64,000 bases of DNA from Candidatus Desulfofervidaceae bacterium (GCA_027064585.1 JAMOPI010000020.1:1-64000), one strand, 5' to 3'. Counted from the first letter of the stretch, positions 35,365 through 45,544 are shown. The notes: generated from the letters alone by a model not told the origin. Translations and numbers: made by a program.

Positions 35365-36243
35365 ATGGAGACCTTTATAGAGGATTTTTTACATTATTTG
35401 CAATATGAGAAAAATTTTTCTCCGCATACTTTACGCGCCTACACACAAGATTTAGAGAGTTTTATCTCTTTTCTTGAAGAAAAAGGCCTTAATTCTTTTA
35501 AACAAGTTACCTCAGAGCACATCCGTAGCTATCTGGTAGAAATGATGCGCCGTTATAAATGCCGGACGGTCAGCAGACGCCTCTCGGCCTTGCGTTCGTT
35601 TTTTAAATATTTGCTTAAAAAGGGCAAGATTGAAAGACAACCAACTGAGGCCATTTTTAATCCCAAGCTGAGTAGGAATTTACCGCATTTTCTTACCGTA
35701 GATGAGACCTTTGCTCTTTTAAAAACACCAAAAGAAGATAACGTTTTATCTAAGCGGGACAAGGCCATTTTAGAATTGCTTTATGCCACAGGCATGCGGG
35801 TAAGTGAGTTGGCAGGATTAAATTTGGAAGACATTGATTTAAAAGAGGGTATTATCAGAGTCTATGGCAAGGGGAGAAAGGAAAGGCTTGTCTTTTTAGG
35901 GGAGCCGGCTAAAAGGGCACTAGAGGCATATTTAAAAGAAAGGCCAAGGCTTTTACGAAATAACTCCAAGGCCGTTTTTTTAAGTGCGAAAGGCACACGC
36001 CTGACAACACGCAGCGTGCATCGTATTGTCAAAAAATACGGTATGTTAGGAGGAATTTGCAAAAACATTTATCCTCACCTTTTGCGTCATAGCTTTGCCA
36101 CCCATCTTTTAAATCAAGGGGCAGATTTAAGGACTGTACAAGAGCTTTTAGGACATGCCAATTTAGGTACAACCGAAAAATACACGCATGTTACGGTAGA
36201 AAGATTGATGGAGGTCTATGATAAAACACATCCAAGGAGCTAA
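35365..36243 (+). CDS. xerC: Tyrosine recombinase XerC/XerD-type
   Basis: Resolves chromosome dimers at dif. The 292-residue protein has the SAM-like N-terminal core-binding domain (about 5-90) and a catalytic domain with [12 protein letters not shown] (Arg), [12 protein letters not shown] (Lys), [15 protein letters not shown] (His-x2-Arg), [16 protein letters not shown] (His and the Tyr nucleophile). Position just before hslV-hslU reproduces the xerC-hslV-hslU order known from Firmicutes and others, which supports XerC over an element-borne integrase. No dif site was recognised nearby. Confidence 0.92.
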   Translation: METFIEDFLHYLQYEKNFSPHTLRAYTQDLESFISFLEEKGLNSFKQVTSEHIRSYLVEMMRRYKCRTVSRRLSALRSFFKYLLKKGKIERQPTEAIFNPKLSRNLPHFLTVDETFALLKTPKEDNVLSKRDKAILELLYATGMRVSELAGLNLEDIDLKEGIIRVYGKGRKERLVFLGEPAKRALEAYLKERPRLLRNNSKAVFLSAKGTRLTTRSVHRIVKKYGMLGGICKNIYPHLLRHSFATHLLNQGADLRTVQELLGHANLGTTEKYTHVTVERLMEVYDKTHPRS

Positions 36244-36244
36244 G

Positions 36245-36778
36245 ATGATAAGAAGTACGACTATTTTAAGTGTGAGGCGGGATAATGTTGCCGTCATGGC
36301 CGGTGATGGCCAGGTGACCTTTGGTCAGAGTTATATTATGAAACATAAGGCACATAAAGTGCGCCGGCTTTACCAAGGCAATGTTCTCGCTGGTTTTGCA
36401 GGCGCAAGTGCCGATGCCATGACCCTGTTTGAAAAGTTTGAACAAAAGCTAGAGCAATATAATGGTCAGTTAAAACGGGCGGCAGTAGAGTTGGCTAAAG
36501 ATTGGCGCACTGATAGGATTTTGCGCCGCCTTGAGGCCCTTTTGCTTGTGGCCGATAAAACATCAACTCTGATTATTTCTGGTAATGGCGATGTAATTGA
36601 ACCAGATGACCCTGTCGCGGCTATTGGTTCAGGAGGTCCCTATGCCTTAGCCGCAGCGAAGGCCTTGCTTAAACACTCTTCCCTTTCTGCACCTGAAATT
36701 GCTCAGGAAGCCATGCAGATTGCGGCAAGTATCTGTCCTTATACCAATACTGAACTTGTACTTGAAGTCCTTAAATAA
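36245..36778 (+). CDS. hslV: ATP-dependent protease peptidase subunit HslV
   Basis: Proteasome-like threonine peptidase of the HslUV complex. The start at 36245 gives 177 residues beginning [17 protein letters not shown]; cleavage before the first Thr of TTIL would expose the catalytic N-terminal threonine. [26 protein letters not shown] and the Gly-rich [15 protein letters not shown] follow the family. The ATG lies just after the xerC stop. It is followed by hslU after 14 bp. Confidence 0.95.
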   Translation: MIRSTTILSVRRDNVAVMAGDGQVTFGQSYIMKHKAHKVRRLYQGNVLAGFAGASADAMTLFEKFEQKLEQYNGQLKRAAVELAKDWRTDRILRRLEALLLVADKTSTLIISGNGDVIEPDDPVAAIGSGGPYALAAAKALLKHSSLSAPEIAQEAMQIAASICPYTNTELVLEVLK

Positions 36779-36792
36779 AGGAGGCCAAAAAT

Positions 36793-38151
36793 ATGTCTTA
36801 TTTAACCCCTAAGGAAATAGTAGCTGCTTTAGACAAATATATCATTGGCCAGGACAAGGCCAAAAAGGCCGTGGCCATTGCCTTACGCAACCGCTGGCGG
36901 CGGAAACAGGTACCGCCTCCTTTAAGGGATGAGATTGCTCCCAAAAATATCCTCATGATTGGTCCAACAGGTGTGGGCAAAACGGAGATTGCGAGACGCC
37001 TGGCTGCTTTGGCCAATTCTCCCTTTTTAAAAGTAGAGGCCACTAAGTTTACTGAGGTTGGATATGTAGGGCGAGATGTAGAATCAATGATCAGGGACTT
37101 GACTGAAGTGGCTGTAAATATGGTCAGAGAGGAAGAAACAAAAAAGGTCATGGCCAAGGCTAGGGAAATGGCCGAGGAACGACTTTTGGATATTTTGTTA
37201 CCCCGTCCACCTAAAACTCCTGTACCCGAAGAAGTACATTTAGAACTCGTACGCCGAGAAACAAACTATGATGCCGTAAGGGAGAAGATGCGGATTATGT
37301 TACATGAAGGAAAACTGAAAGATCGGTATGTGGAACTTGAGACGACAGAAAAGAACCTGCCCGTAATAGAAATTTTTTCCGTAGCCGGGTTGGATGAATT
37401 GGAGACAAGTTTTCGGGAAATGTTTGAGTCTATGATGCCTAAAAGAACCAAACGTCGGAAAGTGAAAGTGCCAGAAGCCTTAGAAATTTTGACTGAAGAA
37501 GAAGCACGGAAGCTAATAGATATGGATAAAGTGATTAATATTGCCAAAAAGCGGGTAGAGGAGTCAGGTATTATCTTTATTGATGAGATTGATAAGGTAG
37601 CTGGCACTGCCTCTGCCAAAAGTGGACCAGATGTATCACGGGAGGGTGTGCAACGAGATTTATTACCCATTGTTGAGGGAACAACGGTTAATACTAAGTA
37701 TGGTATGGTGCGCACCGACCACATTTTGTTTATTGCGGCCGGTGCCTTTCACATGTCAAAACCATCTGATTTGATTCCAGAACTGCAAGGGCGTTTTCCC
37801 ATCCGGGTGGAACTTGATCCCTTGGGACAAAAGGAGTTTGAACGCATTTTGACTGAGCCAGAAAATGCCTTGGTCAAACAATATAAGGCGCTTATGGCCA
37901 CTGAAGGTATTGAGCTTGAATTTACCAAAGAGGCCATTGCCAAAATTGCTGAGATTGCTGTCATGGTAAATGAACGTACCGAAAACATTGGGGCACGTAG
38001 GCTTTACACCATCATGGAAAGGCTTTTAGAAGATATTTCCTTCTCTGCGCCAGAGATGAAGGGGCAAAAGGTAGTGATTACCCCTGAATACGTAGAGGAA
38101 AAGCTGCAAGATACAGTCAAGGATGAGGACTTAAGCCGCTACATCCTTTAG
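36793..38151 (+). CDS. hslU: ATP-dependent protease ATPase subunit HslU
   Basis: AAA+ unfoldase that feeds substrates to HslV. The 452-residue protein has [17 protein letters not shown] (Walker A), the pore loop region [19 protein letters not shown], an inserted I domain (about 110-240), [12 protein letters not shown] (Walker B) and [20 protein letters not shown] (sensor 2). The C-terminal EDLSRYIL tail, which inserts into HslV to activate it, is intact. AAGGAGG precedes the ATG. Confidence 0.97.
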   Translation: MSYLTPKEIVAALDKYIIGQDKAKKAVAIALRNRWRRKQVPPPLRDEIAPKNILMIGPTGVGKTEIARRLAALANSPFLKVEATKFTEVGYVGRDVESMIRDLTEVAVNMVREEETKKVMAKAREMAEERLLDILLPRPPKTPVPEEVHLELVRRETNYDAVREKMRIMLHEGKLKDRYVELETTEKNLPVIEIFSVAGLDELETSFREMFESMMPKRTKRRKVKVPEALEILTEEEARKLIDMDKVINIAKKRVEESGIIFIDEIDKVAGTASAKSGPDVSREGVQRDLLPIVEGTTVNTKYGMVRTDHILFIAAGAFHMSKPSDLIPELQGRFPIRVELDPLGQKEFERILTEPENALVKQYKALMATEGIELEFTKEAIAKIAEIAVMVNERTENIGARRLYTIMERLLEDISFSAPEMKGQKVVITPEYVEEKLQDTVKDEDLSRYIL

Positions 38152-38160
38152 GAGAAAGAG

Positions 38161-39042
38161 ATGGAAGACATTAAAAGACGGGCCGCGGTTCTTATTGAAT
38201 CTCTTCCTTATATACGCGAGTTTTACCAAAAGACCTTTGTTATTAAATACGGCGGCCACGCCATGGTAGATGAAGAGTTAAAGCAAAACTTTGCCCTGGA
38301 TGTGGTGCTTTTAAAATATATTGGCCTTAACCCCATTGTAGTGCATGGAGGAGGGCCACAGATTGGCGAGGTCTTAAAAAAGATGGGCATTCAGTCACGG
38401 TTTGTTGGCGGGATGCGGGTGACAGATGATGCTACCATGGATGTAGTGGAGATGGTGCTTGTGGGTAAGGTAAATAAGGAAATTGTCAATTTGATCAATC
38501 AGGCTGGTGGCAGGGCCATTGGTTTAAGTGGCAAAGATGGCTGTCTGATAGAGGCAAGAAAGATTGTGTTTAAAAATGAAGACTTGCCGGATAAGCCGCC
38601 TGAGATTATTGATTTGGGACATGTGGGTGAAGTAGTGCGGATTAATAAAGACATTTTAAGACTATTTGAACGCCCGCAATTTATCCCGGTCATTGCCCCA
38701 GTCGGGGTAGGGCAGAGGGGAGAAACATTTAACATTAATGCCGATTTAGTCGCCGCCAAGATAGCCGGTGCCCTTAAGGCAAAAAAACTTATTCTTTTGA
38801 CGGATGTACGTGGGGTATTGGATAGTAAAGGCAACTTAGTGTCCTCTATGACTATAGAGGATGCAGAGCGATTAATTAAAAATAAAGTCGTTTCTGGAGG
38901 GATGATTCCCAAATTAAGGGCAGCCATAGAGGCAGTAAAAGAAGGAGTAGAAAAGGCCCACATTATTGATGGGCGTATTTTGCATGCGGTGTTATTAGAA
39001 TTGTTTACAAGTAAAGGTATAGGGACAGAAATTGTGAGCTAA
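38161..39042 (+). CDS. argB: Acetylglutamate kinase
   Basis: Phosphorylates N-acetylglutamate in arginine biosynthesis. The 293-residue protein shows [47 protein letters not shown] and [16 protein letters not shown], all standard. An N-terminal helix ([14 protein letters not shown]) is the extension found in arginine-sensitive hexameric enzymes, suggesting feedback inhibition. It begins the arg-lys-dap run, 9 bp after hslU. Confidence 0.97.
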   Translation: MEDIKRRAAVLIESLPYIREFYQKTFVIKYGGHAMVDEELKQNFALDVVLLKYIGLNPIVVHGGGPQIGEVLKKMGIQSRFVGGMRVTDDATMDVVEMVLVGKVNKEIVNLINQAGGRAIGLSGKDGCLIEARKIVFKNEDLPDKPPEIIDLGHVGEVVRINKDILRLFERPQFIPVIAPVGVGQRGETFNINADLVAAKIAGALKAKKLILLTDVRGVLDSKGNLVSSMTIEDAERLIKNKVVSGGMIPKLRAAIEAVKEGVEKAHIIDGRILHAVLLELFTSKGIGTEIVS

Positions 39043-39053
39043 GGAGTTTTGCC

Positions 39054-40232
39054 ATGGATTGGGTAGAAAAAGACAAAAAGTATATTATGAACACCTATCC
39101 CCGCCATCCCATTGTCGTCACCAAGGCCAAGGGATATAAGGTTTGGGATGAAAAGGGGAAGGAGTATATTGACCTTTTTGCTGGCATTTCCGTATGCAAC
39201 CTTGGCCACTGTCACCCTGAGGTGATAAAGGCGGTAGAGGCCCAGATCTATCGGCTGTTTCACATTTCCAACCTCTATTACACCATTCCCCAGATAGAAT
39301 TGGCTGAACTTTTAGTCAAACACTCGTTTGCGGATAAGGTCTTTTTCTGTAACAGCGGGGCAGAAGCCAACGAAGGGGCGATCAAGTTGGCCAGAAAATG
39401 GGGTAAACAATTTTCTCCTCCTAAATACAAAATCATTACCCTAGAAGGTTCTTTTCACGGCCGCACTTTAGGCACCATTGCCGCTACTGGCCAAGAAAAG
39501 GTCAAAAAGGGGTTTGAGCCGCTTGTACCTGGATTTGTGCATGTGCCTTTTGATGATATTAAGGCGATTGAGGCGGCCATAGATAAAGAGACCTGTGCCG
39601 TTATGGTAGAACCCATCCAAGGAGAGGGTGGGGTGCGTATTCCATCTGCCCATTATTTAGAAAGGATCAGAAGGATCTGTGATGAAGAAAACCTCCTTTT
39701 AATTTTTGATGAAGTGCAAACAGGCATGGGCCGCACAGGCTATCTCTTTGCCTATGAACATGAGGATGTAAGGCCTGACATCCTTACCCTAGCCAAATCT
39801 TTAGCCAATGGTCTGCCCATTGGGGCCATTTTAGCCAGGAAGGAAGTGGCTGAGGCCTTTAAAGTAGGTAGTCATGGCAGCACCTTTGGTGGCAATCCTG
39901 TTTCTTGTGCCGCCGCCAAGGCAGTAATGAAGGTGCTTACCGAGACAGAAATTTTGGAATATACGAGACAATTAGGAAACTTTTTGAAAGAAAAACTTGA
40001 AAAACTTAAAGAAAGGCACGAAATTATCAAAGAAATTCGCATAAGGGGACTTATGGTTGGGGTAGAGTTAGAAAAAAAGGCCGCTCCGATTGTAGAGGCC
40101 TGTTTAGAAGAAGGATTTCTTATCAATGCCGTGCAGGAAAAGGTACTTAGGTTTTTGCCGCCACTTATCATTGAAAGAGAAGCACTGGCTGCCTTTATAG
40201 AGGTGCTTGATGGTATTTTGGGAAGATTTTAA
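39054..40232 (+). CDS. argD: Acetylornithine aminotransferase
   Basis: PLP enzyme of arginine synthesis, able in some bacteria to serve also in lysine synthesis. The 392-residue protein shows FCNSGAEANEGAIKLARKWG, GSFHGRTLGTIAATGQ, LLIFDEVQTGMGRTG and LAKSLANGLPIGAILAR with the PLP Lys. Its end overlaps the start of the MNT gene by 23 bp. Because a dedicated LL-DAP aminotransferase is present nearby, argD is probably specific for arginine here (inference). Confidence 0.95.
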   Translation: MDWVEKDKKYIMNTYPRHPIVVTKAKGYKVWDEKGKEYIDLFAGISVCNLGHCHPEVIKAVEAQIYRLFHISNLYYTIPQIELAELLVKHSFADKVFFCNSGAEANEGAIKLARKWGKQFSPPKYKIITLEGSFHGRTLGTIAATGQEKVKKGFEPLVPGFVHVPFDDIKAIEAAIDKETCAVMVEPIQGEGGVRIPSAHYLERIRRICDEENLLLIFDEVQTGMGRTGYLFAYEHEDVRPDILTLAKSLANGLPIGAILARKEVAEAFKVGSHGSTFGGNPVSCAAAKAVMKVLTETEILEYTRQLGNFLKEKLEKLKERHEIIKEIRIRGLMVGVELEKKAAPIVEACLEEGFLINAVQEKVLRFLPPLIIEREALAAFIEVLDGILGRF

Positions 40233-40533
40233 GGCTCTAAAAGAGGCAATTATTAAGTGTTTTCTTCCTGTTAAGCCTAAAAAAATCTATCTTTTTGGCT
40301 CTTTTGCCAGAGGAGAGGCAGATGTTTATAGCGATATAGACCTGATTATTGTCTATGAGACAAAAAAACGGTTTTTAAAAAGACTTGAAGAGCTGTATCT
40401 TTTATGGGATCTTCCCAAGGCAGTAGATATTCTAGCTTATACACCCGAAGAGTTTGAGAGGTTGAAAAAAGAAGGTGGTTTTGTCGCACAGGCTATAAAA
40501 GAGGGAAAGCTTATTTATGAAGCAAACATTTAG
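40210..40533 (+). CDS. Minimal nucleotidyltransferase (MNT) antitoxin-like protein
   Basis: A 107-residue protein with the nucleotidyltransferase core GSFARGEADVYSDIDLIIV, matching GSx10DxD. Such MNT proteins pair with HEPN toxins; some neutralise the toxin by adenylylation. The ATG at 40210 has GAGGTG upstream inside argD; a TTG lies one codon earlier. It overlaps argD by 23 bp and the following HEPN frame by 17 bp, so it is embedded in the arginine operon and translationally coupled. The active-site residues are intact although its presumed partner is broken. Confidence 0.85.
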   Translation: MVFWEDFKALKEAIIKCFLPVKPKKIYLFGSFARGEADVYSDIDLIIVYETKKRFLKRLEELYLLWDLPKAVDILAYTPEEFERLKKEGGFVAQAIKEGKLIYEANI

Positions 40534-40933
40534 AGAAGCAAAAAGATGGTTTTTACAGGCAGAAGATGACTTACGGTTTGTAGAATGGGTGAAAAAAGAG
40601 AGTCTTTTTTAAGGCTGCTTTATGGCGCAGCAGAGTGGAGAAAAGGCATTAAAGGCGTGTCTTTATGCTATGGGCAAAAGAGTGGTTATAGGACATTCCC
40701 TTTTTGAATTTGCGCAGATGCTGGCTGAAGAGGATAAGGAGTTTTTAAAAATAATGAATCCCGCCAAAAGGCTTGATAGATATTATATTCCAACCAGGTA
40801 TCCTAATGGACTGCCTGGGGGAATGCCGTTTCAGGTATACACTCAAGAGGATTTAAACCAAGCCTTTACTGACGCAAAGGCCGTGGTGGAGAGGGCAAGA
40901 GAATTTTTAATCAAAAAAGGAGTCTTACCGTGA
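40517..40933 (+). pseudogene. HEPN-domain toxin-like gene interrupted by an in-frame stop
   Basis: The frame starts MKQTFREAKRWFLQAEDDLRF, the usual start of HEPN partners of MNT proteins. It meets TAA at 40610-40612 and then continues in the same frame with GCFMAQQSGEKALKACLYAM, the hallmark HEPN helix, to a stop that overlaps the argF start. There is no shift of frame, so a single nonsense substitution or sequencing error explains it. A restart at 40622 would give a 103-residue fragment without the first helix. Loss of the toxin with retention of its antitoxin is expected to be tolerated. Confidence 0.82.
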
Positions 40934-41844
40934 AAAGGGATATTACAAGTCTGCTTGATTTAAGTAAAGAGGAAATGATTTATTTAATTGACAGGGCAAT
41001 CACGCTAAAAAATGCCTTAAGAGAAGGAAAGATAAGCGAACCTTTAAAGGGCAAAACCCTGGCCCTTATCTTTGAAAAGCCCTCTACCCGCACACGGGTG
41101 TCTTTTGAAGTAGCTATGTATCACTTGGGTGGACAGGTAGTGTTTTTGACCAAGGATGTAACGCAAATGTCTAGAGCAGAGCCTGTTAAGGATACCGCCA
41201 GGGTGCTTTCTCGTTATGTAGACATTATTGCCATGCGCACCTTTAGCCAGGAACTTATTGAAGAAATGGCCAAGTGGGCTAGCGTGCCGGTCATAAATGC
41301 CCTTTCTAACAAATATCATCCCTGCCAGGTGCTTTCAGACTTAATGACGGCTAAAGAGTTTAAAGGAAAAATTGAGGAGCTGAAAATAGCCTGGGTAGGG
41401 GACGGCAATAATGTTGCCCAAAGCTGGATTAATGCCGCTAGCAGGCTTGATTTTATCCTGCACATAGCCTGCCCCAAAGGGCATGAGCCAGATCCAGATG
41501 TATTAAGACTTGCTGAAGAGAAAGACAATATCATTCTTACCCATGATCCAGTAGAGGCGGTTAAAGATGCAGATATTGTGAATACCGATGTCTGGGTAAG
41601 TATGGGGGAAGAGACACAGAGAAAAGAAAAAGAAGTCTTTAGGGCTTATCAACTTAATTTAGAGCTCCTCAGTCACGCCAAATCTGATGCTATTGTTATG
41701 CATTGTCTGCCTGCGCATCGGGGAGAAGAGATTACGGATGAAGTCATTGAAGGGCCCCAATCAGTGGTATTTGAACAGGCAGAGAATAAGTTACATCTCC
41801 ATAAGGCTATCTTAGAGTGGCTGGTGTTAAGTAACGAAAGTTGA
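40930..41844 (+). CDS. argF: Ornithine carbamoyltransferase
   Basis: Makes citrulline from ornithine and carbamoyl phosphate. The 304-residue protein shows FEKPSTRTRVSFEVAMYHLG (carbamoyl-phosphate loop), NKYHPCQVLSDLMT, and HCLPAHRGEEI (ornithine-binding). The GTG start, with GGAG 7-8 bp upstream, overlaps the HEPN stop (GTGA). Together with argB and argD it forms part of the arginine set; argC, argJ, argG and argH are not in the window. Confidence 0.96.
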   Translation: MKRDITSLLDLSKEEMIYLIDRAITLKNALREGKISEPLKGKTLALIFEKPSTRTRVSFEVAMYHLGGQVVFLTKDVTQMSRAEPVKDTARVLSRYVDIIAMRTFSQELIEEMAKWASVPVINALSNKYHPCQVLSDLMTAKEFKGKIEELKIAWVGDGNNVAQSWINAASRLDFILHIACPKGHEPDPDVLRLAEEKDNIILTHDPVEAVKDADIVNTDVWVSMGEETQRKEKEVFRAYQLNLELLSHAKSDAIVMHCLPAHRGEEITDEVIEGPQSVVFEQAENKLHLHKAILEWLVLSNES

Positions 41845-41861
41845 AAAAAGAGGGGTATTCT

Positions 41862-43118
41862 ATGCACCACTTTCAATATCAAGATGGAAGACTTTGTGCT
41901 GAGGATGTGCCTTTAGAAAAGATTGCAAAAGAGGTGGGCACGCCCTGTTATGTTTACAGTCATGCCACTTTAAGTCATCACTTCAAGGTCTTTGATGGGG
42001 CGTTTGACGAAGTGCCTCATCTTACCTGTTATTCGGTTAAGGCGTGCAGCAACATTGCCATCATTCGCCTGTTTGCCAAGATGGGTGGAGGTGTGGACAT
42101 TGTTTCAGGGGGAGAGCTATTTCGGGCCTTAAAGGCAGGGGTACCCTCGCAAAAAATTGTCTTTTCAGGCGTAGGAAAGACAAAAGAAGAAATGAGGATG
42201 GCGTTAAAGGTAGGTATTCTCATGTTTAATGTTGAATCTGAAGCAGAGCTTTTTGCCTTAAACCAAGTGGCTAAAGAGATGAATAAGATTGCCCCCATTG
42301 CCCTGCGTGTTAATCCAGATGTTGACCCTAAGACCCATCCCTATATTTCTACAGGCCTTAAAAAAAATAAGTTTGGCATTGATATCAGCATTGCCAAACA
42401 ACTTTATCTCAAGGCAAATGAGCTGTCTAATATTAATGTTATTGGCATTGACTGCCATATTGGCTCGCAGCTTACAACTCTATCGCCCTTTTTGGATGCC
42501 TTAGAACGGGTAAAGAGACTTTATAAAGAACTTGTTGCCAAGGGTCTAGACTTAAAATACTTGGACCTAGGTGGTGGTCTTGGCATTCCTTATCACGAGG
42601 AAGAACCTCCACATCCAACCGAATATGCCAAGGCAATTATGGAAGCGGCAAAGGATTTACATTGCACTCTCATTTTTGAACCAGGCAGGGTTATTGTCGG
42701 TAATGCCGGTATCTTATTAACAAAAGTGCTTTATTTAAAACAAAACCAGGAGAAAAACTTTGTTATCGTGGATGCGGCGATGAATGACCTGGCCAGACCA
42801 AGCCTTTATGATGCCTATCATGAAATTTTTCCCGTAAAAAAGGAAGCCAGGGATACCTTTGTCGCCGATGTCGTTGGGCCGATTTGTGAGTCAGGCGACT
42901 TTTTGGCCAAGGATAGAAAGATGCCCAAAGTAGAGGCAGGAGAGCTTCTGGCCGTAATGAGTGCTGGTGCCTATGGTTTTAGCATGAGTTCAAACTACAA
43001 CTCGCGCCCGCGGGCAGCCGAAGTGTTGGTAAAGGGTGATGAATATTTTATTATCCGCGAAAGAGAAAGTTATGAGGACTTAGTAAAACTAGAAAAAATA
43101 CCTGCATGGATGGAATAG
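41862..43118 (+). CDS. lysA: Diaminopimelate decarboxylase
   Basis: Last step of lysine synthesis: decarboxylates meso-diaminopimelate. The 418-residue protein shows CYSVKACSNIAIIRL with the PLP Lys, DIVSGGELFRALKAG, LDLGGGLGIPYHEEEP, GPICESGDFLAKDR (active-site Cys) and SAGAYGFSMSSNYNSRPR. The ATG at 41862 has GAGGGG 7-8 bp upstream; a TTG overlapping the argF stop is less likely. Confidence 0.96.
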   Translation: MHHFQYQDGRLCAEDVPLEKIAKEVGTPCYVYSHATLSHHFKVFDGAFDEVPHLTCYSVKACSNIAIIRLFAKMGGGVDIVSGGELFRALKAGVPSQKIVFSGVGKTKEEMRMALKVGILMFNVESEAELFALNQVAKEMNKIAPIALRVNPDVDPKTHPYISTGLKKNKFGIDISIAKQLYLKANELSNINVIGIDCHIGSQLTTLSPFLDALERVKRLYKELVAKGLDLKYLDLGGGLGIPYHEEEPPHPTEYAKAIMEAAKDLHCTLIFEPGRVIVGNAGILLTKVLYLKQNQEKNFVIVDAAMNDLARPSLYDAYHEIFPVKKEARDTFVADVVGPICESGDFLAKDRKMPKVEAGELLAVMSAGAYGFSMSSNYNSRPRAAEVLVKGDEYFIIRERESYEDLVKLEKIPAWME

Positions 43119-43121
43119 GAG

Positions 43122-43937
43122 ATGAAGAACCTTACCTTCTACAAAATGAGTGGCAGTGGCAATGATTTTATTCTCATAGACGGGCGGAGTTTGGATTTGA
43201 CTAAGTTTAATTTAAGTGAGCTGGCAAGAAAACTCTGCCATCGCACCTTTGGCATTGGTGCAGACGGATTGATTGTTTTAGATAAAAGCGATAAGGCAGA
43301 CTTTAAGTGGCATTTTTTTAATGCCGACGGTAGCGAGGCAGAAATGTGTGGCAATGGCGGAAGGTGTGCCGCCAGACTTGCTTATTTACTTGGTATGTGT
43401 GAAGACAAACTTTCCTTTGAAACAAAGGCAGGCATTATTAGGGCAGAGGTAGATGGCAGTAAAGTTAAGCTAGAATTGACCCCGCCCTTTGACCTAAAGC
43501 TCAATCTTAACCTTCAAATTGAGGGTAAGGACTATCTGCTTCACTTTGTGAATACAGGTGTGCCGCATGCGGTGTTTGTGGTGAAGGACCTAGAAAATGT
43601 GCCTATAAAGGAACTAGGCAGAAAGGTGCGTTTTCATGAATATTTTAAGCCTGCTGGGACGAATGTGAATTTTATAAAAATTCTAAAAGACGATTACATC
43701 AAAATCCGCACCTACGAAAGGGGTGTAGAGGATGAAACCCTTGCCTGTGGCACAGGCTCAGTCGCCGGTGCTGTTATTGCCTATAAATTGGGTAAGGTTA
43801 AACCACCCATTAAAGTAGAAACAAGAAGCGGAGAAATCCTAGAGATATTTTTTGATGAAAGGCTAAAAGAAGTATTTTTAAAGGGAGAAACAAGGTTAAT
43901 TTGTAGGGGAGAGGTTTTAGAAGAGGCGTTTATATAA
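43122..43937 (+). CDS. dapF: Diaminopimelate epimerase
   Basis: Interconverts LL- and meso-diaminopimelate using two cysteines, visible in MCGNGGRCAARLAYL and ETLACGTGSVAGAV. The N-terminal KMSGSGNDFILIDGR is also typical. Length 271 residues, standard. It follows lysA by 3 bp. The 220-bp gap after it carries a Uma2 relic before the AAA ATPase gene and no recognised terminator. Confidence 0.96.
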   Translation: MKNLTFYKMSGSGNDFILIDGRSLDLTKFNLSELARKLCHRTFGIGADGLIVLDKSDKADFKWHFFNADGSEAEMCGNGGRCAARLAYLLGMCEDKLSFETKAGIIRAEVDGSKVKLELTPPFDLKLNLNLQIEGKDYLLHFVNTGVPHAVFVVKDLENVPIKELGRKVRFHEYFKPAGTNVNFIKILKDDYIKIRTYERGVEDETLACGTGSVAGAVIAYKLGKVKPPIKVETRSGEILEIFFDERLKEVFLKGETRLICRGEVLEEAFI

Positions 43938-44085
43938 GGGTTGATGGGTTTATGAGTTAATGGGTTAAGGAGTATATGAGTTAGGGGTGAGGAATGGAGT
44001 ATTAGTGGAATTACTGGTTAAAGTTAGGTTTACGGCTATGACGGTATTAGAAAGGGCGTAAGGGTCAGTTAACTAAGACAAAAAG

Positions 44086-44169
44086 ATGTCAATGAAAGCA
44101 TTTGACATGGAAATAAACTTGTGGGAAATATTTGGGAAAGAATTAAAGGAAAAAAGAGATGAGAATTAA
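44086..44169 (+). pseudogene. C-terminal relic of a Uma2-family gene
   Basis: A short frame ends with FDMEINLWEIFGKELKEK, closely matching the C-terminal end of the two intact Uma2 proteins in this window (IEIKLWEVFE at 16177-16755 and IEIPLWEIFG at 49864-50433). Nothing of the nuclease core precedes it. Its last 11 bp overlap the start of the AAA ATPase gene. Confidence 0.6.
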
Positions 44170-45544
44170 GATTGGAAACTTGGCACGGATTAAAGAGGCA
44201 AGTATTGCCTTAAAACCTTTGACGATTTTTATTGGGAAAAATAACACAAATAAAAGTTATGTTGCGCATGTATTTTATGCGTTGTTTGATTTGATGAGTG
44301 TAAAATGGGAAAGAAATATAGAAAAAAAACATATTGCAGAAATTGTCAAGCAGTTAAGACCTTTTTTGGAAACTTCTGAGGAAAAACAAGGTGAGCAAGT
44401 ATTTTATTCCTTTTCTTTTAAAAAAGATAAAGAATGTTTGCGCCAGTTTATGCAAATTTTTAAAAAAATATGGATTGAGATTTTTCCATTATATATTAAC
44501 AATCCTACCTTGAAACAGGTTTTGATAGAATTGGAAGATTTTCCTTATCTGTTTAAAAAATATCAAAAGATTTCTCCTAAATTTTCTTCTTTACACAAAA
44601 GTGATGTTGAACAAATACCATCTATAATTATATTTAATTTTTTTAGACTCAGCCTTATTGAGCTTCTTAGCGCTTATTTTGGTTTTAACATCCCAGTGCA
44701 ACCTTTTTATTTCCCTGCTTCGCGAACAGGCTTTGCGCTTGCGTTAGAGGATATTATTAGCGGTATCATCCGGAGACTAACAGGTATATCTATTACTAAA
44801 TTGACAGAACCGACAATAGACTTTCTAAAAAATTATAATGATATTAAGCTAGAAAGGTTTCAGCCTGAGAGATTGCGTTGGGGCAAGAAAAAAAGAGAGA
44901 GTTCTCTCTCTTTAAAAAAAATAACTTCTTTTTTTGAAAAAAAACTATTAAATGGAAAAGTTATCTTAACAAAGCCAATGAAAGAGATTGAAGCATATAG
45001 TAAATTCGTATATAAACCCCAAGGGGTGAAAACAGCTTTGGAATTTCACTGTGTTTCATCTCTGGTTACAGAACTTGCCCCTATTTATTCTTTTTTGACA
45101 CAATTACAAGATGTAAAAGACACCTTTTTCATCATAGAAGAGCCGGAATCTCACCTTCACCCTTCTGCCCAGCTAGAAATGGTAAAATTTTTAGGCATAC
45201 TTGTCAGAAATGGAGCAAAGGTGTTGATTACTACCCATAGCGATTATATTTTACACTTTGTTAATATTTTAATAAGAAGTTCCCAGTTGACCAAGGAGGA
45301 AAGGAAGAATTTAAAGTTTAAGAGGAAAAAGCTGGATTTAGACCCCTGTTTTTTGAAGCCTGATGAAGTTGGGTGTTATTTATTTAAGGAAAAAGGAAAA
45401 GAAGTAGCAGTAGAGGAAATAGAAATTACAGAAGACGGAATTACAACTGATTGTTTTGAAAAAATATTAGACGAAATCGTTGGTATCTCTAATAAACTGG
45501 ATGAAATTATCTTTAAGAGGATGCTAGAAAATGCTTCTGGGTAG
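44159..45544 (+). CDS. AAA-family (OLD/RecF-like) ATPase of an accessory two-gene module
   Basis: A 461-residue ATPase of the ABC-ATPase/OLD-like group. It starts with KIGNLARIKEASIALKPLTI and a variant P-loop IGKNNTNKSYVAHVFY, in which Asn replaces the Gly before Lys-Ser. A variable helical middle (about 50-310) is followed by FFIIEEPESHLHPSAQLEMV (Walker B and signature), the D-loop region and VLITTHSDYILHFVNIL (H-loop). The C-terminal portion lacks a clear Toprim domain. Codon use is AT-rich compared with flanking dap genes. It overlaps the next gene by 14 bp, so the two act together, probably in defence or DNA handling (inference). Confidence 0.82.
   Translation: MRIKIGNLARIKEASIALKPLTIFIGKNNTNKSYVAHVFYALFDLMSVKWERNIEKKHIAEIVKQLRPFLETSEEKQGEQVFYSFSFKKDKECLRQFMQIFKKIWIEIFPLYINNPTLKQVLIELEDFPYLFKKYQKISPKFSSLHKSDVEQIPSIIIFNFFRLSLIELLSAYFGFNIPVQPFYFPASRTGFALALEDIISGIIRRLTGISITKLTEPTIDFLKNYNDIKLERFQPERLRWGKKKRESSLSLKKITSFFEKKLLNGKVILTKPMKEIEAYSKFVYKPQGVKTALEFHCVSSLVTELAPIYSFLTQLQDVKDTFFIIEEPESHLHPSAQLEMVKFLGILVRNGAKVLITTHSDYILHFVNILIRSSQLTKEERKNLKFKRKKLDLDPCFLKPDEVGCYLFKEKGKEVAVEEIEITEDGITTDCFEKILDEIVGISNKLDEIIFKRMLENASG

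Noticed and set aside
35365-36243. Element-borne integrase interpretation of the tyrosine recombinase
   Set aside because: The xerC-hslV-hslU order and standard length point to the chromosomal dimer-resolution recombinase; no attachment site or cargo is seen.
43938-44085. GGGTTTATGAGTTAATGGGTTAAGG direct-repeat-like run after dapF
   Set aside because: Short imperfect GT/A-rich repeats of low complexity; no structure or gene could be supported.
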